Below, piece by piece: positions 20,851-26,668 of a stretch of DNA of 26,668 nt (its first letter is position 1; each line of letters starts with the position of its first letter). Origin of the DNA: a virus; the IMG/VR virus record IMGVR_UViG_3300027852_000152, positions 1 to 26,668 of that record. One strand, 5' to 3'. The notes beneath the pieces are model-generated. The model was not told where the DNA came from and did no database searches. It saw only the letters and a program-made list of their open reading frames with translations. The position numbers and the translations under genes were made by a program.

Positions 20851-21351
20851 ATGAGCACCAACTACAGCACCGCCATTTTTCTGATCAACAAAGACGTTCG
20901 CGCCATCGCAGTGACGTATGAAGAAATCGACCTTACCAAAGACACCACGAAGATGAAGTACCAACCGGCGTACTTGTCGGGCGGCAAGCTGCCCAACGGG
21001 GCGACGGTTTTCAAAACCATGGACCCTAAAATCAAGGTTGATGATTTTGTCATCGTCCCAACTGGCACTCGCCACGGCATGACCGTTTGCAAGGTTGTCG
21101 CAGCAGATATCGAAATTGATCTCGAAAGTGACAAGGAATGCCATTGGATTGTGGGCACGGTGGACACCACCGAATTTGAAAAAATTCGCCAACTGGAAGA
21201 ACAGGCGATCATTGCGATTAAGGCCGGTGAAGTTAAGGCCAAGCAAGCGACGCTCCGCAACAACATGCTGGCTTCTCTCGGCGACCATGCGCTCGACATT
21301 CCCATGCAAAACGTCATCGAACACAAACCCAAAACTGTAAAGGAGGACTGA
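20851..21351 (+). CDS. Conserved-looking early phage protein, unknown
   Basis: A 166-aa protein with GAGAGG upstream of the ATG. It begins MSTNYSTAIFLINKDVRAIA and includes FKTMDPKIKVDDFVIVPTGT (about 54-73), RHGMTVCKVV and HWIVGTVDTTEFEKI, then a long charged helix (about 115-150). The 'vDD.VvvPT.TRH.mTV.KVv' stretch recurs in early proteins of other phages in my memory, where it is uncharacterised. It looks like a small beta-barrel domain followed by a coiled-coil-like helix. Function is unknown; a role in recombination or replication is suggested only by neighbours. Confidence 0.6.
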   Translation: MSTNYSTAIFLINKDVRAIAVTYEEIDLTKDTTKMKYQPAYLSGGKLPNGATVFKTMDPKIKVDDFVIVPTGTRHGMTVCKVVAADIEIDLESDKECHWIVGTVDTTEFEKIRQLEEQAIIAIKAGEVKAKQATLRNNMLASLGDHALDIPMQNVIEHKPKTVKED

Positions 21352-21409
21352 CGCCCGCCCGCCGTCATGGATTAGGCCCTTGTGCTCAGTTCAAACCCCA
21401 GAGGGGGCC

Positions 21410-21583
21410 ATGACGGCCAAGCCTGTTTCGCATTCGCTCAACAGGTTAATGAACAAGTTCATTAAGCGGAAAAGCCGCAGCACTGACCCGGTGGGGTACG
21501 GCCACGGGGCCGAGTTTAGCGAAGGGTCGCGCTGCGGTGTTTTCCGACCAAACGAAGGACAGATCAATGGCGAGTTGCCCTAA
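21410..21583 (+). CDS. 57-aa basic protein, unknown
   Basis: The ATG at 21410 has GAGGGGG two bases upstream. The N-terminal half is basic and helical (LNRLMNKFIKRKSRS). The second half is Gly/Glu-rich with one Cys (GYGHGAEFSEGSRCGVF). The 58 bp upstream form a weak GGCCC/GGGCC pairing that could cover the ribosome binding site. It overlaps the zinc-ribbon gene by 17 bases. No family is recognised. Confidence 0.45.
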   Translation: MTAKPVSHSLNRLMNKFIKRKSRSTDPVGYGHGAEFSEGSRCGVFRPNEGQINGELP

Positions 21584-21722
21584 ATGCGGACGGCAGAAAC
21601 TGCGCAAGTACACGTGCCCTAAATGCGGGCCGGTCGCGAGCAGGATCGCCACAAAGGAACGAATTGACGCCGCAATGATCGCCATCAGCAACAAAGCACA
21701 GCAGCAGAAAGAAGGAGCCTAA
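21567..21722 (+). CDS. 51-aa zinc-ribbon protein
   Basis: It begins MASCPKCGRQKLRKYTCPKC, with two CPKCG knuckles twelve residues apart (residues 4-8 and 17-21), a four-Cys site expected to bind one zinc. A basic linker and an Ala/Gln-rich helix follow (KERIDAAMIAISNKAQQQKE). GAAGGA lies about seven bases upstream of the ATG. Small zinc ribbons in early phage operons often touch nucleic acid or RNA polymerase, but no target can be read here. It overlaps the preceding gene. Confidence 0.6.
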   Translation: MASCPKCGRQKLRKYTCPKCGPVASRIATKERIDAAMIAISNKAQQQKEGA

Positions 21723-21725
21723 GCC

Positions 21726-21884
21726 ATGGAAGCCCTCGCAATCTTCGCCGCCGCCGCCGTTGTCCTCGCCGTGCTGTGCATCGTGCACCGCATCCGCCGC
21801 CGCAAACGCACCGAAAACACCGCCATGGGCATGCTCGCCATGTCCGAAACGCCAGCCGTGCGCGCCAGCCGCAACGTGTGTTGA
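21726..21884 (+). CDS. 52-aa membrane microprotein
   Basis: A short gene with AAGGAG eight bases upstream of its ATG, 3 bp after the zinc-ribbon stop. The protein starts with a hydrophobic helix (about 2-20, EALAIFAAAAVVLAVLCIV), then a very basic stretch (HRIRRRKR) and a polar tail ending in VC. The charge distribution predicts the N-terminus outside and the tail in the cytoplasm. The helix region is alanine-rich and its codons give a GCC-repeat run. Function is unknown. Confidence 0.55.
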   Translation: MEALAIFAAAAVVLAVLCIVHRIRRRKRTENTAMGMLAMSETPAVRASRNVC

Positions 21885-21898
21885 AGGGAGTTTGTGAC

Positions 21899-22174
21899 AT
21901 GCGCGACAGAGGGCTACTGCACAACTCGCGACTAGATGATTTTGTCACTTGGGCCGCCGGTCAGGATTACGCCCAAGAACCGCCAAAGGGTCCGTATGAA
22001 GTGTTGAGACTGAAGCGCGAAGGGGAGCCGCCCGTGATTTACCACGAACGTAGCGGGTGGCGTCACCAAAACCCGCAACACATCACCGCTCACGGTCTCG
22101 GCTTGAAATTGGTTCGCAGATTTATTCAGGAAACCAAGTGCGCCCGTTCATGGTGCAGCAAATCTACAGATTAA
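21899..22174 (+). CDS. Small protein of unknown function
   Basis: A 91-aa protein. The ATG at 21899 has GAAGGGAG eight bases upstream; the longer upstream reading overlaps the membrane microprotein and has no ribosome binding site. It contains RLDDFVTWAAGQDYAQEPPK, YEVLRLKREGEPPVIYHERS and a C-terminal basic helix with GLGLKLVRRFIQET. I see no motif. The alternation of YEVLRLKR and PVIYHE suggests a small beta sheet. Confidence 0.5.
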   Translation: MRDRGLLHNSRLDDFVTWAAGQDYAQEPPKGPYEVLRLKREGEPPVIYHERSGWRHQNPQHITAHGLGLKLVRRFIQETKCARSWCSKSTD

Positions 22175-22186
22175 GGATCAACCGCC

Positions 22187-22411
22187 ATGACCGCCACCAT
22201 CGCAGAACTGAAAGTCACCGCCGAGCAGGAACGCAAAAGCGCCGAGGACTTCTTGATCAAGGCAAAGGCCGACCCGATCAGAGGCGAGGAATATGTTGCC
22301 TGCGCAGCACTCTGTTACGCCAACGCCGAAGCCGCAGAACTCGAAGCCGCATTGGTCGCCGAATCCCTGCGCGCCCACGCTTACCCGATTGGTGGAGAGC
22401 GTCATGTCTGA
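22187..22411 (+). CDS. Small helical protein next to exonuclease
   Basis: A 74-aa alanine- and glutamate-rich protein, probably all helical (TIAELKVTAEQERKSAEDFL, then EYVACAALCYANAEAAELEA). The ribosome binding site is modest (AAGGA about nine bases upstream). Its stop overlaps the exonuclease start by eight bases, so the two are probably translated together. Function is unknown. Confidence 0.5.
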   Translation: MTATIAELKVTAEQERKSAEDFLIKAKADPIRGEEYVACAALCYANAEAAELEAALVAESLRAHAYPIGGERHV

Positions 22412-23492
22412 GCCCCTGAAAATCACAGAACCCGGCGTCTACTTCGATATGTCGTTTGCCGACTACCTCAACGATCCGTCGTTGTCGGCATCTGGCATCA
22501 AAAACCTTTTGGTTGCCCCGGAAACATTCTGGGAGGGCTCAAAAATGAACCCCGACCACGAACGCAAAGACACCGCAGCTTTGACCATTGGCAGCGCATA
22601 TCACGCCCGCATTCTCGAAGGCCGCGACGTGTTCGACGCAGAATATGCCATCATGCCAGACAAATCAGACCATCCGAACGCAATCGATGGTTCGAAAGCG
22701 CTGAAGGATATGTGCGGCGAACTCGGCTTGCCCAAAAGCGGCAAAGTTGAAGAGTTGTCCAAACGCATCGAAACCGCAGACCCAACCGTTAAAACGTGGC
22801 TTGGTATCGTGCGCGACTTCGAAGCCGCCAACGAAGGCAAAGCGTATCTCACCAGAGAATGGGGCGACCGCATCGAAGGCCGCGCCCAACTTTTGGAAAG
22901 CATCCCCGAAGTCGCCAAAGCCATCACTGGCGGTTATGCCGAGGTTTCCATTTTCTGGCGAGACCCGCAAACCGACGTGCCGATGAAAGCGCGGATTGAC
23001 TACCTCAAAGCGCGCGCGCAGATCGACCTCAAAAGCTTCACCAACCCCAACCGCATGCCCGTCGATGTGGCGATCGCCCGCGCCGTGGCCAACAACCGCT
23101 ATCACTATCAAGCCGTGGTGCATTCCGAAGCTGTCGCCCAGGCCAAGGTTCTGATGCGCTACGGAAAGTATGACTTGGGACACAAGACGCTCAACGACGA
23201 ATGGCTCAACACATTCCTCAACACACCAAACAGCGTGTTCGTATTCCTGTTCTTGGAAAAGACCGATGTTCCGACCATCCGCTTGAAAGAATTCCCCCGC
23301 TACAGCGCGCCCAATGGCCCCGGCTCTAAAACTGTGTCGTTGGCATGGGAAACCGGATACGGCGCGTTTCGCATGGGGCTCAACCGTTACGTCGATTGCA
23401 TGGAACGGTTCGGCCCCAACACCCCTTGGCAGGAAGTCCCGCCTTTGTCGCGCTTTTGCGACGAAGACTTCCCGCTCTACATGATGGATTGA
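22404..23492 (+). CDS. PD-(D/E)XK exonuclease, DUF3799 (RecB/Cas4-like)
   Basis: A 362-aa protein. The ATG at 22404 has GGAGAG four bases upstream. FADYLNDPSLSASGIKNLL (about 18-36), a conserved His in TIGSAYHARI (H67), AEVSIFW (about 179-185), ARIDYL (D199) and IDLKSF (D208, K210), then YHYQAVVH, give the full order of the phage exonuclease family with a Cas4-like nuclease core. A segment ALKDMCGELGLPKSGKVEEL (about 99-118) looks like a SAP-type helix-loop-helix insertion that may bind DNA. The enzyme would resect DNA ends to give single strands for the Sak4-like protein encoded next. Confidence 0.82.
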   Translation: MSEPLKITEPGVYFDMSFADYLNDPSLSASGIKNLLVAPETFWEGSKMNPDHERKDTAALTIGSAYHARILEGRDVFDAEYAIMPDKSDHPNAIDGSKALKDMCGELGLPKSGKVEELSKRIETADPTVKTWLGIVRDFEAANEGKAYLTREWGDRIEGRAQLLESIPEVAKAITGGYAEVSIFWRDPQTDVPMKARIDYLKARAQIDLKSFTNPNRMPVDVAIARAVANNRYHYQAVVHSEAVAQAKVLMRYGKYDLGHKTLNDEWLNTFLNTPNSVFVFLFLEKTDVPTIRLKEFPRYSAPNGPGSKTVSLAWETGYGAFRMGLNRYVDCMERFGPNTPWQEVPPLSRFCDEDFPLYMMD

Positions 23493-23503
23493 TGGAGGTT
23501 CAA

Positions 23504-24541
23504 ATGTTCACCATCGAAAAAGCCGAACGCAAAGGCACGCCAGCGCTTATCGCCCTGTGGGGCGGGTCCGCTTCCGGCAAAACCTATTCCGCGTTGCGTG
23601 TCGCCCGTGGCCTTGTCGGCCCGCAAGGCAAAATTTGCGTGATCGACACCGAAAACCGCCGCGCCGAATTCTATTCTGATTTGGTCAATGGGTGGTTTCA
23701 CCTCGACTTACAGCCGCCGTTCACTCCAGAACGGTATACCCAAGCGATCGACGCATGCATTTCCTACGGTGCCGACGTGGTGATCGTGGACAGCATGTCG
23801 CATGTTTGGGAAGGCGAAGGCGGCGTGCTCGACATGGCCAACAGCAACGGCAAAAAGGGCGCGCAACAATGGGCTGCGCCGAAAATGGCCTACAAACGCA
23901 TGCTGAATCATCTATTGCGCGCACCATGCCATGTCATTTTCTGCCTGCGCGCCAAAGACACAATGGATTGGGACAGCGCCAAGCCAAAAAGCCTCGGGCT
24001 GACACCAATTAGCGGGAAGAACTTCATTTACGAAATGACGGTTTCTGTCTTGTTAGGCAACACCCAAATGCCAGCATTCCAAGGCAGCAATGGGGCCGTA
24101 ATGTGCGACCCGCAAATTCCCCCCGTTAAGGCTCCAGCAGATTTGTGGCACACCATCGTGCCAAACCAACACCTTGATGAAGATGTCGGACAAGCCATCG
24201 CCGCGTGGGTGGGCAGTGCCGCCGCGTTCGATTTCGACATGGCCGCCCTGCGAAAAGAAGCCCGCGACCTCGCGACCATGGGCCGTGCGCGCATGACCGA
24301 ATGGTGGGGCACGCAGGACAAGGCAAAACAAAAATCACTTCTGCCAATTAGGGACGAGCTGGGCAGTATTGCCGATCAAGCTGACCGTGAAGCCGCCGAA
24401 GCAGCAGAGAGCGGGCAAGGCGAAAATGTCAGCAACCACCTTGGTGACAACCCGCTTGATGACGCCCCCGGCGCATCTACGCCGCCGCAAAACGGTGGGT
24501 CAAATGAGCCCGCAAGCGACGGCATACCGTTCGACACATAA
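23504..24541 (+). CDS. Sak4-like RecA-fold recombination ATPase (AAA_24)
   Basis: A 345-aa protein. The ATG at 23504 has GGAGGT four bases upstream; an ATG at 23492 overlapping the previous stop lacks one. It has Walker A GGSASGKT (20-27), ICVIDTENRRAEFY (44-57), Walker B DVVIVDS (91-97) and a strand CHVIFCLRAKD (142-152). This is the layout of phage AAA_24 / Sak4 proteins, single-domain relatives of RecA/Rad51 that aid annealing. The C-terminal third is helical and then acidic and disordered, ending in ASDGIPFDT, which resembles the SSB C-terminal tip (…DDIPF). With the exonuclease upstream it forms a two-gene recombination system. Confidence 0.78.
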   Translation: MFTIEKAERKGTPALIALWGGSASGKTYSALRVARGLVGPQGKICVIDTENRRAEFYSDLVNGWFHLDLQPPFTPERYTQAIDACISYGADVVIVDSMSHVWEGEGGVLDMANSNGKKGAQQWAAPKMAYKRMLNHLLRAPCHVIFCLRAKDTMDWDSAKPKSLGLTPISGKNFIYEMTVSVLLGNTQMPAFQGSNGAVMCDPQIPPVKAPADLWHTIVPNQHLDEDVGQAIAAWVGSAAAFDFDMAALRKEARDLATMGRARMTEWWGTQDKAKQKSLLPIRDELGSIADQADREAAEAAESGQGENVSNHLGDNPLDDAPGASTPPQNGGSNEPASDGIPFDT

Positions 24542-24549
24542 CCCCCTTC

Positions 24550-24607
24550 GGCGGTGGTTGCGGGCGGGCTCCATCTCTCCCCTCCCACACCACCCGCAAT
24601 CGCCGCC
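24550..24607. repeat. Long imperfect inverted repeat after the recombination genes
   Basis: Two 18-base arms (24550-24567 and 24590-24607) pair throughout except for one C-A mismatch and two G-T pairs; the core is GGCGG...TTGCGGG. The loop is 22 pyrimidine-rich bases. It begins nine bases after the ATPase stop. No U-run follows, so it is not a typical intrinsic terminator, though it may end or protect the early mRNA. Together with the repeat at 24809-24854 it fills a gap of 332 bp that holds no convincing gene. Confidence 0.65.
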
Positions 24608-24808
24608 GGATCTAAACACTACCCATTCAGTCGCGCGGATCAGCCCCACCCGCGCCGGGCGTGACACTTAACCGGGGCCATCGACAGACAAGAAAGGCCG
24701 TTATCTTTTGGAAACCTTGGAACCGTTTTTCACAAACGCAAATTGCGTATCGCCAATCGTAGCGCCCGCGATCGGTCTACGGCCAACACTCTCGACCCCC
24801 CGTCACCT
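24608..24808. other. Non-coding gap before the recombinase
   Basis: No gene is supported here: readings from TTG at 24708 or ATG at 24743 run into the recombinase gene in other frames and lack ribosome binding sites. A short palindrome, CGCAA-A-TTGCG, lies at 24737-24747, next to the direct repeat TTGGAAACC/TTGGAACC at about 24709-24726. These could belong to a recombination or regulatory site of the serine recombinase. Confidence 0.35.
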
Positions 24809-24854
24809 GCCCCATGTGGGCGGCACGGTACGGGCAACCCCGAACGCATGGGGC
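24809..24854 (+). repeat. Inverted repeat in front of the recombinase ribosome binding site
   Basis: GCCCCATG (24809-24816) and CATGGGGC (24847-24854) are perfect 8-bp arms around a 30-bp GC-rich spacer. The recombinase ribosome binding site GGAGG (24864-24868) lies ten bases further on. It may be a leader hairpin or part of the recombination site; small serine recombinases often act on sites just upstream of their own gene. Confidence 0.5.
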
Positions 24855-24873
24855 CTCTTCACAGGAGGCTACG

Positions 24874-25461
24874 ATGTTACTCGGATATGCACGGGTTTCG
24901 ACAGACGACCAACGTCTGGACCTTCAACAAGACGCGCTCTCACAAGCGGGCGTGGCCAACGACAATGTCTATCAGGAACAAGTTTCGGGCGTCGCGACCA
25001 AGCGGCCCGAACTGGAACACCTGAAAAAGGCATTGAGACCCGGCGACACGCTGGTCGTCTGGAAACTGGACAGGCTGGGCCGCAGCGTCAAAGAACTGAT
25101 CGCGCTGACCGAATGGCTGCGCGAACGGGACATCGAACTTGTATCGATCAAAGACAACATCGACACGACCACGGCTGTGGGCAAGATGGTCTTTCACATG
25201 CTGGCGGCGTTCGCTCAATTCGAACGCGACATCATCAGCGAACGCACGATTGCGGGCTTGGCGGCAGCCCGCGCACGCGGACACCGGGGCGGACGCAAGC
25301 CAAAAATCACAAAGAAAATTCTCCGCGCCATGGAAGCACTGCTTTCCGATCCCACCGTGACGATGAAAGAAGTCGCGGATCAATTCCACGTGTCACGAGC
25401 AGCGATCTATCGCGCCCGGCAACGCGCAGCACAGGACAAAGCGGGCACCGTTGCCGCATAG
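24874..25461 (+). CDS. Small serine recombinase (resolvase/invertase family)
   Basis: A 195-aa protein. The ATG at 24874 has GGAGG five bases upstream. LLGYARVSTDDQRLDLQ holds the nucleophile Ser9 with R7. WKLDRLGRSVKEL (63-75) supplies the active-site arginines, and AVGKMVFHMLAAFAQFERDI (about 103-122) is the start of the long dimer helix. The C-terminal DNA-binding helix-turn-helix is MKEVADQFHVSRAAIYRARQ (about 165-184). All catalytic residues are present. It is of resolvase/invertase size, not a large phage serine integrase, so it more probably resolves or inverts DNA than integrates the phage. No invertible tail-fibre segment is seen in the window. Confidence 0.88.
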   Translation: MLLGYARVSTDDQRLDLQQDALSQAGVANDNVYQEQVSGVATKRPELEHLKKALRPGDTLVVWKLDRLGRSVKELIALTEWLRERDIELVSIKDNIDTTTAVGKMVFHMLAAFAQFERDIISERTIAGLAAARARGHRGGRKPKITKKILRAMEALLSDPTVTMKEVADQFHVSRAAIYRARQRAAQDKAGTVAA

Positions 25462-25470
25462 GCGGTGCTT

Positions 25471-26640
25471 ATGGGTGACAAGACCAAAATTACTTGGGTG
25501 CAAAACGAAGACGGCACGCCGGGGCACACTTTCAACCCTGTGTGGGGCTGCACAAAGGTAAGCCCCGGGTGCGACCACTGCTATGCCGAAAGCATGTCAA
25601 ATCGCTTTGGCAAGTGGTGGGGTCAAGGAACCCCACGCCGCGAGTTTGGTGATAAGCACTGGAATGACCCGTTGCGCTGGAACCGTAAGGCCGAAAAGAC
25701 GGGAATTCGTCACCGTGTATTTTGCGCATCGATGGCCGATGTGTTCGACAAAGATTGGCCAGATGGCACCCGTGAACGCCTTTGGGCGCTCATCAAAGCC
25801 ACCCCGTGGCTGGATTGGATCATCGTCACCAAGCGGATCGGCAACGCCAAGAAAATGTTGCCCGCTAATTGGGGCGACGGATACCCCAACGTGTGGCTTC
25901 TCATCACCGTGGTGAACCAGGAAGAAGCCGCCCGGGATGTGCCTAAGTTGCTGGACACACCAGCCATGTTGCGGGGCCTGTCCATTGAACCGCAGATTGA
26001 GAGCATTGATCTAACTGATTTAGAAACCACAACTGTTGGGGTGATGCATCATCAAGACGCCTTGAACGGCAATACCTTTTGGCCCTCTTTCGATGAACAC
26101 GGAAAGACTGGCGGAAGGGATTTCATGCGAACGGACAAGCAAGGCCTTAACTGGGTCATTTGCGGGGCAGAAAGCGGCCCTTGTCGTCGCTCGTTCAATG
26201 AAGATTGGGCACGCAGTTTGCGCGATCAATGCTGTGAGTCCGAAGTGCCGTTCTTCCTCAAGCAAATGCCCGGTGGCAACACCCGCAAGGGCGTGATCGA
26301 AACGCCAGAACTTGACGGCCAACAGTGGGTGCAACTCCCGCGTTCTGACACGCCAAACATAGCAATGAGTGACCTTCCCAGACTTAAAATCGGAGAGGTG
26401 AATATTGGCGAGATGGCCGCTGACTGGTTCATCGCCTTTATCCGAGATGGACAAGGTATCGACTACCTATTGGGCACCGTTTTACCCGACATCAAAACCA
26501 TCACTGACGAGGCTGTAAGTGCTGAGCGAAAGCGCTGTGCAGAGATAGCCAGAAACCACAAAACATTCGCGATAGGCGAAGGTGGTGATGTGGCTGACGC
26601 GATTATGTCCGTCCAAACAGACACGAAAACAGAGGATTAA
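25471..26640 (+). CDS. DUF5131 / phage Gp37-Gp68 family protein with C-terminal extension
   Basis: A 389-aa protein. I use the ATG at 25471 (a GTG at 25465 is possible; the ribosome binding site is poor, GGCGG about five bases upstream). FNPVWGCTKVSPGCDHCYAE (21-40) gives C27, C34 and C37 in a C-X6-C-X2-C pattern, followed by PLRW, VFCASMADVFD, WIIVTKR and GAESGP, the usual order of this family, thought to have a radical-SAM-like fold with an iron-sulfur cluster. Residues from about 295 on form an extra part ending in AERKRCAEIARNHKTF and an acidic tail, which I do not recognise. Function is unknown; DNA or nucleotide modification or repair is a guess. Confidence 0.8.
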   Translation: MGDKTKITWVQNEDGTPGHTFNPVWGCTKVSPGCDHCYAESMSNRFGKWWGQGTPRREFGDKHWNDPLRWNRKAEKTGIRHRVFCASMADVFDKDWPDGTRERLWALIKATPWLDWIIVTKRIGNAKKMLPANWGDGYPNVWLLITVVNQEEAARDVPKLLDTPAMLRGLSIEPQIESIDLTDLETTTVGVMHHQDALNGNTFWPSFDEHGKTGGRDFMRTDKQGLNWVICGAESGPCRRSFNEDWARSLRDQCCESEVPFFLKQMPGGNTRKGVIETPELDGQQWVQLPRSDTPNIAMSDLPRLKIGEVNIGEMAADWFIAFIRDGQGIDYLLGTVLPDIKTITDEAVSAERKRCAEIARNHKTFAIGEGGDVADAIMSVQTDTKTED

Positions 26641-26644
26641 GACA

Positions 26645-26668
26645 ATGCAAGATATTGCCAAAATGATC
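26645..26668 (+). CDS. Start of next gene, cut by window edge
   Basis: Eight codons are visible (MQDIAKMI) from an ATG four bases after the DUF5131 stop. GAGG lies about nine bases upstream and overlaps that stop. The reading continues past the window. Product unknown. Confidence 0.45.

Noticed and set aside
24708-25478. 256-codon plus-strand reading overlapping the recombinase
   Set aside because: It runs in another frame across the recombinase, starts at TTG with no proper ribosome binding site and has shadow-frame composition.

Overview
The window looks like most of one arm of a temperate podovirus (or prophage) with a T7-like morphogenesis module. The host is probably an alphaproteobacterium: the DNA is moderately GC-rich, the methyltransferase, replication and ASCH proteins resemble those of alphaproteobacterial phages, and most genes have strong GGAGG-type ribosome binding sites. 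This host call is inference from protein character, not from a search. There is no rRNA, tRNA, CRISPR array or transposon. DNA polymerase, a phage-type integrase (tyrosine or large serine) and an endolysin are not in the window.

Leftward arm (about 18310 down to 1, all minus strand). Reading in the direction of transcription it holds a structured leader and an ASCH-domain protein, an unknown 171-aa protein, a RusA-type resolvase, two small proteins, an adenine methyltransferase, two more small proteins, a replication initiator and a putative helicase-loader-like protein. Packaging and morphogenesis genes follow: small and large terminase, a possible cysteine peptidase, portal (gp8-like), a Bbp19-like protein, scaffold (gp9-like), major capsid, tail tube A and B (gp11/gp12-like) and internal virion proteins (gp14/gp15-like). 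The next core gene is cut by the window edge. Gene order and lengths follow T7 closely, but the replication genes imply use of the host replisome. Stop/start overlaps (ATGA, TGATG) run through much of the arm, suggesting translational coupling.

Control region (18439 to 20418). Two divergent helix-turn-helix genes flank a cluster of GGGACA-N3-TGTCCC-type operators. The same operator appears twice more around the promoter of the rightward operon at 20348-20395, so one regulator probably controls both sites. Between them lies the most unusual element: a near-consensus promoter whose predicted +1 is the first base of a roughly 138-nt nested RNA fold. The fold ends at a seven-G ribosome binding site for a 51-aa membrane peptide. 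A divergent minus-strand pair (two-TM protein plus lipoprotein) sits next to the rightward promoter.

Rightward arm (20419 to the end, plus strand). Seven small early proteins, including a zinc ribbon and a membrane microprotein, are followed by a PD-(D/E)XK exonuclease of the DUF3799 type and a Sak4-like RecA-fold ATPase, which together look like a recombination pair. After a 332-bp gap with two inverted repeats come a small serine recombinase and a DUF5131 (phage Gp37/Gp68) protein with a Cys motif. Another gene begins at the right edge.
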